From Metarhizium brunneum (Eukaryota > Ascomycota > Sordariomycetes > Hypocreales > Clavicipitaceae): 64,000 nt of DNA. Positions 43,247 through 55,866 of this stretch are shown piece by piece. The notes beneath the pieces were generated by a model. That model was given only the letters and a program-made list of their open reading frames with translations, was not told the DNA's origin and made no database searches. Position 1 is the stretch's first letter. Each line of letters opens with the position of its first letter. Made by a program: the position numbers and the translations under genes. The DNA is taken from assembly GCF_013426205.1 (NCBI RefSeq), contig NC_089425.1:4568032-4632031 (forward strand). The letters run 5' to 3'.

Positions 43247-45343
43247 GTCTGTGTCGGTTCTGCATGGCGCGGGGGACTTTGTGTATTTGTATATTGTCAA
43301 GTCAATATTGTGCATCGCATACAGCACGCTGGTTGGGCTGTAGGAGCATTTTTGTTGCGTTCAATGTTGAGGCGCGGCATCGGGAGCCATCATTTATTCA
43401 ATGTTAGTAATTTGTGTGCCAAAGGCCATTGGCCCAATACATCTAATCACGGCCCTGTGTTGCCCAGCCGTCAATAACATGCATGTGCCCCGTGCCACCT
43501 TCCGTTTCCTGCAACGCCACCAGACTGCAAGTCGGCATAATGGGTATGGTCCATGCCGATTAAGTTAAGTTAGCGTTGTGGTGGTGGATCAACGGCGAGA
43601 GCAAGCGGAAGGCGCTTTCATGTCAACTGGCTGGGTCTCTATTGACTACTAACAACAGCACTGGGCCCAAGACGCATAACTGATGTGCCGGGTTATTCAG
43701 CCCCATGTAACTGCAGATCATGTGTCAACGGAACATTTGAATTGATGCAAAATTTTCTAGTGTATTTCCACTCCACAGCACCGGGGCCAGGTTTCATTTC
43801 CGTGCCAAGCTGGCTGCCATCTACATCCTATTGGTAGGTATAAATAATAAGCCTCAACCTCCCAAGAATTGTACGTCATCGTCATGCATGTCATTGCATG
43901 TCGCCGCGCTGTCGGTTATCGGACATTTGGATAGACCTGTGCACGCGACGAGGCCCACGCAATGGCAAGGTTTTTAGAAAGGTTGTATGTGTCTGATGTC
44001 CGATTGACTTGATGTACTCGCTGGGGGGTGTCATGACCCAAGCCACGTGATGCATCTTGCCATATGGACCTCTGGTGATGGACTATGCTATGAACACAGG
44101 AGTTGGCGGCGTGTCGCAAGAGAATTTCGCCCGTACGCCCATGTTATTCCATTATATTTCAAATACTTTGGTGCCATCGTATGAGTCATGATACGAACGT
44201 CGTGTACCTTGAGCCGCGGAAATGTGCTATACACGCTACTGGTTTGCGCCGCAAAGGATGGTTTCGTAAACGCTCTCAGACCTTTTCCGTGGAATTACAT
44301 TCAACAAGGTCGCGCATAAACACCCGACTCTCACTTTTCAAGTGGATATTCTTGTAGTTTGCATTGACACAGCAGAGCTGGGCGGCAGCGCTGCGCCAAG
44401 CAGCAGCCACTGTCATTGACTAATACGATGGCGATTGAGCTTGGTGGACAGAAAGAAACTCGTCTTTGTCCCTGGTAAAATGAAACTTGTATCCATTCGC
44501 ATCATTTTCAACTGGGCAGTGCATCATCCATCTGACCAACATAGGTTCCTGCATGAGTTCCAACCCCTTATCTGATATACACACGTTCCTCCATCCGTTC
44601 TCACCCTTGTACGTTCAGCTACAAGTGACCTGACGGGCAAGTTTATGGGCTGACCAAATGAGGAAGGTCTGAATTGTATATGGACTATCCTTCCTATTCC
44701 CTTGTTTCCTACCGGGCATTGCTGTCCGGGCAAAGGAAAGGGCGTGTGCAGGTAGGGGAGCGGCCCAAGGCAGCATAACGCGCGAGGTTCGTGTGACTAG
44801 CTACCTACTTAGGCAGGTATCTATTTGTGCTCTTTTCAAAGTTACGCAAGGGTGTTTGGCTTGGATACGAGGGAAGCATACGGGTCAATTCAATGCAATT
44901 TGATGCTCATGATTTGCCACGAACTAGCCCGATTTGGCCAGCGCAGATGTCGGGCGCAGCCCTACCGGTAGTGCCGGACTCTAGTACCGTCCAGGCAGGA
45001 GCCTGCACATGTGAGCCGGCACTAGGGCCCCTTGTGATTGTCTGGTCTGGTCAAGTTCAATCGAGCATGGAGACAGGTTCCTGTGTCGCAACAAGCACGA
45101 GGTCTTCTGGGTCGGGCGTAGCCCAGGCCACAACACGAGTTGCCGGGACTTGGTGATGCCTACGCGTCCCTTGTCCTTGTTTCCTTGTTTCACGTCTTGG
45201 TATACATGTAGATGAGAGGATAAATAGTCTTGTAAGCTGCCCATCCAAATTATTGCGTTACAACTTTCTCGACAGTAAGCTATCTTGTCTGGTTCTCTTC
45301 CACAACCCTCCCCCTGGCAACTCACCTACGACATCTCGCTACA
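43247..45343. other. 2.1-kb intergenic region, no gene recognised
   Basis: Only short frames are seen. The right end is the promoter of the trypsin gene, with GGATAAATAG as a TATA-like element near 45218 and a CT-rich leader. Confidence 0.45.
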
Positions 45344-46593
45344 ATGGTACGAAAAGTTGTTACCGCACTGGCCGTCGCGCTTTCCGCCATTTCGGCAACG
45401 GCAACAGCCATCGATAAGAGGATTGTCGGCGGAGAAGAGGCTACTTTGAAAGATCTAAGTCAATACCCATACCTCGTCAGCGTTCATCCAATGGGTGGTT
45501 CGTACCATTTCTGCGGAGGCATTTTGTTGGACAGCACTACCGTCCTTACAGCTGCTCATTGCCTCTACCGGCCCGTAAAGTGCCGTGAAAAGCCAGAAGA
45601 CTGTCAAGGCGACGTCTTCCTCGTGAGGGCAGGATCTCTGGTAAACACACTCCCCTTTCAGTCATCAGCTTATCCTCTTAGCCACCAAGGTGCCTTAAAC
45701 CGTTGGCAAATGGCAAAATGTTGATCAGCACAAAGCTAATTATTATACAGGACAGGGAGACGGGCGGAACGGTTTCCGAAGTGGCATCCTTCAAGATACA
45801 CCCTAGTTACGACGGCCATGTAAATAATGCTTACCCTCACGATATTGCCATCTTGAAATTATCCACCTCGATTCAAGAGAGCAACATAATTCGTTATGGT
45901 TATGCGAAGCTGGCAGCGAGCGGTTCTGACCCCGTACCTGATTCCATCGCATTAGCCCCAGGCTGGTAGGTCTGATGGAGTGCACAACTACACTATATAG
46001 CCGGAAAAGACGCTAATGTATAGTCAAGGGGCTTACTGGAATTCAGCGGTCCTATGCCTGATAAGCTTCGCCAGGTCTATGTTCCTATTCGGGCTCGCGA
46101 TAGCTGTAAAGGCGCCACAGAGGCAATGGTATGCGCTGGGGGGGATGGCAAGGATACATGCACCGGGGATAGCGGCGGTCCTCTTATCGACCGGGAATCG
46201 GGACAGGTGGTCGGCATCGTGTCATCCGGCGTCGGTTGCGGCGGTACTGGGCTGTATACCAGGGTTGCTTCGTACATCTCCTTTATCAACGAAAACCTTG
46301 GGGACAAGGGAACACCAACAAGGGAACAGCAGCTTCAGGACCACTGTGGCCGCTCCGGTAACGACAAGGATGCCTGCATGTTCGCCGCCCGTCGCTGCAC
46401 GGGCCAAGTGAAGCCCGACGCAACAATGCTCGAGTTTCTCCAGTGCGTTGACGTGATGCAAGTGTGTGGTGAGCAAGATGTTGCGGACAAGACGAATCAA
46501 TGCATCGCCAACGCGAAGGTGTGTAGAGAGCAGGAGAAATTGCCTTTAGGCGATCTAGACAAGCTTTCTCAGTGTGCGAAGAAAGATCTTTAG
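45344..46593 (+). CDS. Trypsin-like serine protease with a C-terminal cysteine-rich extension
   Basis: A secreted protease of 358 aa in three exons, 45344-45640, 45751-45965 and 46029-46593 (1077 nt). The introns are 110 and 63 nt. There is a signal peptide (to about ATATA), then a short propeptide ending DKR before the mature IVGGEEA. The catalytic triad is present: LTAAHC, HDIAIL and GDSGGP. The aspartate in KDTCTGDSGG is the S1-pocket residue that gives trypsin specificity for Arg/Lys. The chymotrypsin fold ends at about YISFINENLG. Beyond it is an extension of about 100 residues with eight cysteines (DHC, DAC, RRC, LQC, QVC, NQC, KVC, SQC), which typical fungal trypsins of about 255 aa lack. 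The TGG of AGW/G is split across intron 2. Likely roles are nutrition or host-cuticle attack. Confidence 0.92.
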
Positions 46594-47250
46594 GTGGGAA
46601 GCATGTTCTCAGGGCCATGCGGCTATGAATAAGTGTCGCAGGCTTCCGCTCTAGGAGGAAGAATGTCTTCAGAACAGACAGAGAGAAAATTTTATTCTGA
46701 AAATAATGTCACTTTAGCATATATTTGACATGTTCTTGTTTTTGTCCGATCTTCATGTCGAGTGACTCTAAGAGATGGCGAGTCTGTCGTCCAGTCTCTG
46801 GAGCGCACAAGCGCCTCAAGTACCTGAAAATTGGCTTCATATCCAAGTGATGAGTTTCATGCGGTCGAAGAATATTCTTTATATTATTACTGCCGCTCGA
46901 CAGTGATTCGAGTCGCGAGTTGCGTTTGCAAACTGGTTGACAGCATTAATACTAGATTTCACGTGCCATGGTCACACAGATTCTGATTTCAGGTCGCTTA
47001 TGTAGTATACAATGAAATTGAAAACACTTTCCAGCGTCGATTGTAGTTGAAGCTCCAGTTCTGAAATATTTGTGTTGTCAGAAATTATGTACTTCCAGTC
47101 CTCGGTTACCCTATCACATACCCTACCAATGGCGATCGCGGAAAGCTCAAGCGACTTTCCCGTGAATTGCAGGTCCCAGATGCTCCTCGAATTACTATCA
47201 GACAACAAATTAATCCACGACAAAAACCGCTTCAGATAAGGCTGCTTTCA
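46594..47250. other. Intergenic, with a possible extra exon
   Basis: On the minus strand an open frame of 83 codons (47223-46972) has coding-like composition (SIWDLQFTGKSLELS and similar) but no ATG. It lies directly downstream of the CorA-like gene and could be its last exon or a relic. Confidence 0.35.
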
Positions 47251-49093
47251 TCAAAGATATCGTGCTTTCTTCGTTGCATGGTGCATTTTGTTTTGCAGAA
47301 GCTTGATCCAGCCCGAGAAGTTTACAACCACGAGGAAGAACGTTATGCTCAACAGTCCAATCGTCACAGCTAGCCAGGTCTTAAGCGTGAGGTTCTGCAG
47401 GCCTATGTTCATGGCGAAGAAGGATGTAGTGAAGGAAAGTGGTGCAAACAGGAAGGCCAGGAAGGTGAGTTTGCCGATCCGCTTGGATTGCTCGTATGAA
47501 TTCCTGACCTCCTTCAAGTTGATATTGTTCATAAGATTCGAGATGGCATCCTGACATTGCGCCTGCAACTTTTGTACACGTGTCTGCAGATATTCATATC
47601 GCTGAAGGATAGACTTCGCCGCCTGAGATGCTTTGGGGTCTTCCGTGCTAGTAGTGCGCCAGCCAATTCCACCAAGAAGCTGATGAAGCTTCGGCCAGGC
47701 ACTGACCTGTTCAAGTTGTCTTTGCTGTCGATACAATACATCTTTGCTGTATCTCAGGTTGGAGAGCATGTCAAAATCGTCGTAGTGCTCGTCATCAGTG
47801 AATCCGGATAATTTGTGTTCGATGAGATTGAGAAATTGGTTTACGGAAGCCGTGGTAACGTTGAACACTTCGGTCAGAGCATAGAGCGGGTCTGATGCCA
47901 TGACATCCTCATGCAGAGTTCGACCATATCCGTCACACAGCTGCGATGCCGCTTCTGCCCCTTTGATAGGATACACATGGCCAAGGGAAGTATATCTCTG
48001 CGCAGCGAGAGCTGTACTAGGCTTGTAGTCTATGACAGGCAAGAGGGATATCGCCTCGGTTTGGAATTCTTTGGGAAGGACGTTGAGATCCAGGATAGAC
48101 TTGACGCTTGTTGTACGACCTGCGTCTGTCCATACAACAACTATGCCTCAAGTCAGCTGCTGCTAGGGTATAAGGAGGGTTCACTCACGTGTCCATCGAC
48201 CGCCGTCAGAGTCTTTTATCAAGAGAGGTTGCAGGCATATCCAGATGCATTGCTCGAGGGCGAAGCAACTGTGGTCAATAATCGAGATGTCTCGCACAAC
48301 AGAAGAAGCCACTGCGACCCCATCGTTTCCGCGGAGGAGATCATGATGTACCTGGAGTTGCAGTCCTGCTTCTTTCCGCATGGTATTTATTGTAGATTGA
48401 TCGACGAGTCCTGGTAGGACCTTTCTTTCTCCTATGGTGACGATAAGAAACTCGAGAATATTCCACGTTGCAGCCGGTAGAGCGGGCAGAGAATAATTGG
48501 GTGTGGTGTCTCTAGCAGGCTTGAAGTGCAGGAAGCGCATAAAGAATTCCGAATCAATTCTGTATCTAGCACCAATGACGCCCAGCCACTCGGCGGAAGG
48601 GAAACCACGGAGGAATAGTAGCCTGCTCAAAGACTTGGATGTCTCTGAGTTTGTCTTGGTTACAAAGTCGAGGCATGACTCGTACTTGACGGCCTTGTTG
48701 AGTGTCCATCTTGCCTCATTCTGAGCAGCCTTGGAGTCGTCTTCTTGTCCAGCATGTGGCCCGGCCCGTCAACATACCATATCATACATCTTATGGACGC
48801 AGAGTACTCACAAAATATGTATGAGAGAGCAAAGTCCTCGGCTTGCTGAGGAAGCTCCGGTGACGTTGACCAATGTTGCAACAGCTTCCCGAAGAATCTC
48901 GCGAGAAGCGCATGATTGGCACCTCGACCATCAGGAAGATTTGAAAATTCTTTGACCAATTCTGCATATTTCACGGCTGCATGTTTCATGGAGATAACTG
49001 CAAAGACGGTTTAGTTCTATAGGCTATGCGCAGATATCATTGGTGTGACTCGCCTGCAGATTTGTCCAAGGTCGGCAGAGGATCCATTGTCAT
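47251..49093 (-). CDS. CorA-like divalent-cation transporter-family protein
   Basis: The core exons are 48989-48812, 48740-48189 and 48119-47251, giving 532 aa from the ATG at 48989. An upstream exon 49093-49054, joined by a GC-AG intron (donor GCGAGT), would add 16 residues and make 548 aa. The second exon junction joins YIF to YDDSKAAQ. The third has two possible acceptors six bases apart (48125 or 48119). The C-terminal region is the CorA-type end: a long helical segment (SILQRYEYLQTRVQKLQAQ) and two TM helices, FLAFLFAPLSFTTSFFAMN and LAVTIGLLSITFFLVVVNF. The family's selectivity loop GMN is here AMN, so Mg2+ transport may be altered or absent. Many fungal proteins of this type are of unknown role. 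The large N-terminal domain is not recognised. Confidence 0.75.
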
Positions 49094-49766
49094 GGATTGA
49101 ACAGGAGCCAGAGCATTTTGAGCCTGCATGTGGATGAATGAATTTGTCATTTAGTGTTGGTAGTATCTTGAGAACATGCGCTTCCGAACACAACAGGGAG
49201 AGGGACTGGAAGCACATATTGGTGCTTCATGGCACGTCTGACAGCTTGAGCAACTGCCGGAGCCGAGCTGAGTTGAGCTGAGTAACCCTTGACGTCAAGG
49301 TACAATCAAATCAAATTCTTTATCGCCCCGATTTGGCTCGGCTCAAGCCTCAGTGCTTCATTATTCAAATCTCTGGCTGATATGAGCCTTCCTACCAGCT
49401 GACATGTACTAGTTGACATGTCAACTAACTTGACATCACATGTACAAGTCACCTGGATACGGGCACCCCCTCTTTTGGGCATCTATCCTGAAGGTCCAAC
49501 CAGAATGAACGCATCCATCCCTTTCACGAATATCTTGGTCAAAAACGACTTGGAACATGTGTAAATTCGTGTGCACACGCAGAAATGTATCATGACTAGA
49601 TATACCGAAACTGACTTAAGCTGAGCAACGATTTATCATGTTTCCAAAAGTTTCATTCCCTGGCGAAAGGTCACATTTGATGCAAACCGATTCAAAAATT
49701 CATTATGGTTGACTCAATACATCAAGTCTCCTCAAGGCCTCGAAGGAACGCTCGGAATCCTCTACA
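49094..49766. other. Intergenic, 673 bp
   Basis: 5' flank of the CorA-like gene and 3' flank of the NOD-like receptor gene. It contains repeated GAGCTGAG/TGACATGT motifs near 49265-49450. No gene is seen. Confidence 0.45.
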
Positions 49767-52091
49767 TCATCGGGACATGAAGATGACCAATTCGTCGTAA
49801 TCCTTCTCTAAAAGCTCGTCCCATGGCCGAGTGTCTTGTGGTTTCAAGCTTTGACGCTGTTTGTGGGCTGCTTTGAATGACTGCTCGGCTAGCTCAGGCT
49901 TGCCTCTTGCCAGATATAGTTGGCCCTGTCTGAAGATTGTCCGAGCATGTTTGTGCTTGTGGAATGGGCGTCGAGCAAAGATTCTGAGTGCTCGACTGAG
50001 ATAATCCCTGGCATCAGGTCGTTAAAAGCAGCTGCTAAAGTACCTTCAACCGAACTTACTGCGCCTTGTCAAATTGACCCTGACCCATAAAGTCTTGGGC
50101 GATTTTATGGCCTACGTCACCAATTCGGTGATGCAATTCTCCAAGAGTGATCGACCACTGGTTGAAACATCGCAAATGACAGTCCAGTGCGCGATCTAGA
50201 TTTCCGAGAGACAGATAGACATTGCCGATACCGTAGAGAACCTTTCCTGTTCTACAACTAGATTAGCTTCGCTTCGAATCAGCGACCAAAAAGACTCACT
50301 TGAATGATTCTGTATCGTCGGGGGCGTAAGCAGTCTCAAATATTTCACGCATACGGTGTAGTGCCTCTAAGGCTGCTTGGTGGTTTCCTTGGATCCAATG
50401 CACCATTCCAATATTCGGCAATGGCCACCCAAGCCACTTCTCATCGTAGTCAGGAAGTGACTGGTATGTGGAAATGCTCTGCTGGAAAAAGTCCAGTGCT
50501 AGAGAGTACATGCTGTTCATGGCATAGGCCACACCGACTTCATTGTAGACACAGCCGAGTTCATAATCAACTACTCCCTTACCATCTGGTGATACTCTTT
50601 CACGCATCAAGCTGAGCCACATAAGATTGTGCTGCAGACTTTCTTGTGGATCATTGGTCTCGTTGGCGGCCGAACCTTGGTTGTTATGGCTTTCACGAAG
50701 CATTTTGGCTACCTTCTCGCTTGGCTTCGTATAATTGAGTGTCTCGCAAATGCTTTGGGCGAGTCTGCAAAATGGCTTCGATTCCTGTGGAAATCCTCTC
50801 TCAAACCAGTACCTGTTCCAACGTCAGTATCGCAACATGGGGACGAATCGAGGACATACCACCCGGCGTCGTTGAAGAGACAAGCTGCTTGCTCTGATGC
50901 ATTGACATTTCGAGTTTTGAACATTTCCTCGTAGTGCTGATAGATTCGGCCTACGTGTGGGAAGATGGCGGAGCATGCTTCGTATCTTGTAGTATTAAAG
51001 CGGTGTTCAAGTGGCTGATATATCCAAGCCTGTGAAATGATCCCAAGTGCCGTCACAAGCGCTTTCATCCGCATTTCGGGACTCAGAGACTCCCGCACAA
51101 TGTCTTGATAAATACGATGCATGCGGAGGGAATGAGTAGACTCGTTAAAAGAGATTAGTGAGGCCAGTTGCGGTTTGGTTTGAGCATTATTCAGCTCAGC
51201 ATGGTTTGTGGGGTATGCCTTAGGTTGTGCTCGACTTGAGTGGTCGATCAAAATCTTCTGAGGAATGCCCTCAGGATTCAGAAATGAGAGTATATAAATC
51301 AAACATTGCGTGTGCTCGTCCAAACATGCAAGACCAATCATTGAAGTGATCGATACGGTTTGCACCGAGTGCTTCTTAGGCTTGCTATCAGCTGATACGG
51401 CCTCGAAGCCATGCTGCTTCAGCAGGTTAAGCATCGTGTCATAAGTAAGATTTCGGCTTGACATGGTGCTGGCTATGGTAGTCATGATGATGGGAAGCCC
51501 GCCAGCCCATTCAGCCACAGCCTTGGCAGATGCTTGGGAGCCTCTGAGGGCTTCCGGAGAGACAGCACGTATAAACTCGAGAGACTCGGATAAGGAGAAT
51601 GGCTCGAGATCTAATCCACGTTGCGCAGTATAAATATGAGACTTTGACAATGGATCCCGACTTGTGATTAGAATAGATCCGATGCCGGTGGTAGGCCAGA
51701 AATCTTCGATTGTGCCCCAGTCGTTTACGTTGTCGAGTACCAATAGCCATGGGATTTCGTTGTCAGGGCTGCCGAGGGGTGCTTCGAGATTTTTTACGGG
51801 ATTGCAGAGCCATCCTTTGACTAGCTCGCATGCTTCTGCTAGATCTTGGGCTTCATTCTTGTCTTGGAGACCAAGATCAACCGCTATGCGTGCAAAATCC
51901 TCAAGTAGGATGTTGCGGCTGTCCCCAGTAACCCAGAAAATTGCAGAAAATTCATCTTGCCTCGTGAAGACATACTCCGAAGCTCGCTCCGTTTTTCCAA
52001 TCTCTCCTGCACCGCAAAGCGCAAATGTCTTGAGGTTTCTGGCTGAATGGATTAATTCTTCACCGATCAGCGAAGGAAAGATCTCAGGAAG
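49767..52091 (-). pseudogene. NOD-like receptor, 3' part (NB-ARC and TPR domains), split by a transposon
   Basis: Exons on the minus strand: 52091-50860, 50812-50300, 50251-50060 and 50007-49767, all with GT-AG introns and a continuous frame. The NB-ARC domain has the P-loop GAGEIGKTE (about 51990-52015), Walker B WLLVLDNV (about 51730), ILITSRD, and the GLPL-like WAGGLPIIMT. The C-terminal half is tetratricopeptide repeats (YELGCVYNEVGVAYAM, IGNVYLSLGNLDRALDC, QGQLYLARGKPELAEQSFK), ending in PWDELLEKDYDELVIFMSR, a common end of fungal STAND receptors. The proteins act in non-self recognition and programmed cell death. The frame runs without a stop right up to the element boundary at 52092, and its missing 5' part resumes at 54504. 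The exons themselves look undamaged. Confidence 0.9.
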
Positions 52092-54503
52092 TGTGACAAG
52101 GGCTTAGTAGAGGGCTTAGAGTATTTACTTAATTTATCTAATAATAATTTTTAATATTAAAAGTTTTTAATTTTTTTTAAAGCTTTAAAAAATTAAAATT
52201 ATTTATTTATATAAAAAATTAATAAAAACTTTTTATTTTAATTTTATAATTATAATTTTTATATAATTAATATTATTTTTATATAATATAAGTTTTTTTT
52301 TTAATTTAATTTTAAATTAATATTTAAATTATAATAATAATAATAATAATAATAATAATTTATAAAACCTAATATTAAAAGGTTTAATTATTAATATAAA
52401 AATACTTTTATAACTTTTATAAAACCTAATTAAAATTAAATATTTAAATACTAATATTATAAAATAATAATTTTTTATAAATTTAATTAAAAGTAAAAAT
52501 ATTTACTTATTAATATTATAAAATTTTTTTTACCCTTTATAATAAGAGGGAAAACTATAATATAAAGCTACTTTTTATTAACTAGCTTTATAATATTCTT
52601 CTTAATTTTTCCTTTTATTTTTTCTTTTTTTCTTATTTTTTTAGTTATTTTATTAAGTTTATTAACTTTTTTAATATTTTTAGCTTTTAATAATATATTT
52701 TTTTTCTTATTAATATCCTTTATAATAATAGCCTTTTTATTACCTTTTTAGGCTTATTAGTTTTAATCCTTAAAGTTATAATAAGTAATTTACTTATATT
52801 AAGCTTATTACTTTTTTTAATATTAATTATAATTATAATTATTAACTACTAACTAAGTTTAATATTAGTAAGCTATAATACTTTAGAGAGTAATATAAAG
52901 CTAAAAACCTATAAGTAGCTATATTATTTATAAAGTAATTTATTTAAATTAAGTATATAAAGGTAAAATAAAGTAATTATAAGAAAAATAATAGGTTTTA
53001 TAAAAGTTAGGTATAAACTTTATTAATTTATATTATATTAAATTACTCTAAGTTTTTTAGGGTATAACTTATATAATTATAAGTTATTATTATTATTATA
53101 TTTTTAACACGTAAAGTTATAGGCTTTTACCAGTATATAAGGTTATAAATTACCTTTTAAGCTAGTAAATTTAATATATTATAATATATATACTATTTTT
53201 TTAATTATATATTATTATTTAATTAGCTAGGTATAGCTATTAATTATATTATTAATAGGTCCTAGTAATTAACTAGCCTTTTTTTTATTTTTTTATTATA
53301 ATTTAAAAAATAAATTTTTTTTTATTTTTTATATATTTAATTAAAAATAAAATTATTTATTTATTAATAAAAAAAATTTAATATATTTTTATAATTTAAT
53401 AAAAATTAATTATTTATTAATTAAAAATAAAAAAATTTATATTTTTATTTAAAACATTATTATTTATAATAAAAGCTTAATAAAAAGCTTAAAATATTTA
53501 TTTAATTTATTTAATAATAGTTTTTAATATTAAAAAATTTTAGTTTTTTTTTAAATTTTAAAAAATTAAAATTATTTATTTATATTAATTTATAATTAAT
53601 TTACTTTATAATTAAATAAAATTATATATATAATATAAGTATTATATAAGTATAAAATCTAAAATAATATTAGGTTATATTAGGCTAAAAATAATAAAAA
53701 ACTAAAAAAGTAAATTATTTTAATATAATTAATATTATATTATAGCTGCTAGCTAAAGCTATTTTATAATAGCTTTAGTTATTATTATTATGAAGGTAAA
53801 CTTTATATATTATAGTAACTTTATATTTATAACTTATATTAAATTATATTAAAAACCTAAAATACCTATATATATAGTATATTTATATAGTTTTACTTAT
53901 ATTTTAAGTTAGTTTTATTTCTTTTTATTTAAGTTATTTACTTTTTTTATTATTAAAACCTTATTATAATAATATAACTAATTATAAATTATTACCCTTA
54001 TATATATATATTTCTTATAAGTATTTATTAATATTTATTATAGCTATTTATAAATAATAATAATATAAGCTTTAAAGGTACTAAAAAACCTAATATAAAT
54101 AAGTTATTTATTATAACTTTTAGAGGTAAAAAGCTAATAAAACTTAAAAAGTAATATAATTAATATTAAATTAAAAGCTTTTTATAATAAAAAAAATAAT
54201 TATTATAAAACTAAAAATCCTAATTTAATAAAAATTAAAAAAAATAATAAAATTATTAAAAATATAAAAAAAAAGGCTTTTAAAATTATAAAGCTAAAAT
54301 ATAATTTTAAAAAAGCTATTACATTAATTATAAAAAAGCTTAATAAAACTAATAATACTAAAAGTAAAGCTATTTAATAAATTTATATTAATAGTTTTAC
54401 TTTTTTTAAAAGGTTATTTATTTATATAAAAAGTTAATAAAAACTTTTTATTTTAATTTTATAATTATAGCTTTTATATAACTAATATTATTTTTTTATA
54501 ACA
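52092..54503 (-). mobile_element. 2.4-kb RIP-mutated element inserted in the NOD-like receptor gene
   Basis: The left edge starts TGTGACAAGGGC, which is the reverse complement of the 3' end of the clean solo LTR at 15008-15195. The first 194 or so bases follow that LTR along its full length with C-to-T and G-to-A changes. The right edge ends TATAACA, the mutated start of the same unit. Flanking pentamers are GGAAG (52087-52091) and AGAAG (54504-54508), an imperfect target duplication differing by one G/A. Removing the block and one pentamer brings the two receptor halves into frame. The internal DNA is nearly pure A/T with no frame. The right terminal unit (about 53467-54503) appears to be the LTR with about 840 bases inserted at its TATAAATA centre. 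Confidence 0.85.
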
Positions 54504-55866
54504 AGAAGCAAGCTCTTATTGATTAATCGAAGAATATTATCGCGTCCAAAAAAAGGAGATATTCGTGTTTGTGATCTGATTGAGAAACAAGGGATGGACA
54601 GCTTAGGCTTTTCTAGCTCCAAGTGTACCACCTCGTATGAGAACTGCGATGAGTAGCCAGCGCTTGCCGATGGCGTCCTGGAATTCTGCTTCAAATTCTG
54701 CTTCGGTTCCTCGCTAGGGAGTGACAAAAAGCGGTTCTGTTCAGACCCTTAGGGAGTATCAGAAGCTGAGGCGTTCTCGCTCGATGAACCCACGATTCGT
54801 TGCATCATTCTGCTTCTGTGGCTTCTCAGACTATGTATATCCCAACCATCTAGGACACTGCCATCGATGTGCACCTCGGAACGCGCTGCGAGAGAGTCAG
54901 GAGGCATCGGGATGGGTAATGACTTACCATCAAAGTCTTGAGGCGTTGACGCAAGTTTTTGTTTTGATACTGCGGCGTTAATCTTGCAAGCTATTGCTTT
55001 GTACAACTCCCCACCAATCTCTACTTTGCAAATATTTTCATGATTGCTCGAGATCCCGTAAAGCATAGCAGCAGAATTTGAAGGAAAGCTTGCCAGCTCT
55101 TGTGTGACCACCTGCTGGTTCATGAGTAGTTGATATTAATACGTATTATGGAGCAATTTCACCCGACGAGATCTTGCAAATTGGGCCTTCAATTTCACGC
55201 CTCGATATTTGCTCTCAGTAGTCTCAAAAGTTGAAATCACTTGACCTCCAAAATTCGAGAAGCCTCGTGACAACCGCACAACCGCTCGATTATCCTCTTT
55301 TGTGAAAGACAGGAACGAGAATGGAGCAGCACTCGCTCTCACTATGCTTTCGACAATATTGAGGTCGAGTCGACTGGCGTCTTCAATATGTGGGGTTCCA
55401 AGAAACACAACCCCAAATATATGATCCAGGACATTGTTGTTCTCATACCTCTTCTCAGCCATGTTTGCATAGGCCTTGGAGACGTCAGCTGAGTATGCAT
55501 TCGTCCGTAGTGGGAGATATACACACCTGTTTCCATATCAATCCACCAAGGCTTTGGCATACTATCAGGATGGACCTACGAGGCTCCTTTCTCTTTTAGT
55601 GGCAGCTTGCATTTCACACTGACTAGTGCTTACATCTCTCGGATTAAGTCGGTGAAGTTCTGCCGGAAGCACATGGCTCTGTTGTAGTAGTGACTGCAAA
55701 ATGGGCTGCCCCTTTATAGCTTCATAGACATAGTGCCAGATACAGACACTCTGGCCATGAGACTTCTGCACATCTTTGAGCCATTCTCCCGATGAGGTCT
55801 TCCAGTCGGTAGGGCGAGGAAGACCAATGCCAGGGACGATTACAACGCTGTAATCAATTAGTCCGC
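54504..55866 (-). pseudogene. NOD-like receptor, 5' part (alpha/beta-hydrolase effector domain)
   Basis: Minus-strand exons carry an alpha/beta-hydrolase N-terminal domain: VVIVPGIGLPRPTDW (about 55850), the nucleophile elbow CQSLGG (about 55545), and VVFLGTPH (about 55400), followed by VTQELASFPSNSAAMLYG and NHENICK (about 55090-55010). This is the effector found at the front of many fungal STAND proteins. The part then reaches FFGRDNILRLINKSLL at the element edge (54504). In such proteins a GRD-type motif lies just before the P-loop, and that is exactly what continues at 52091. An intron at about 55180-55110 with a weak GTGAAA donor is needed. The start codon is not resolved and may lie in an upstream exon above 55866. 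Confidence 0.82.
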
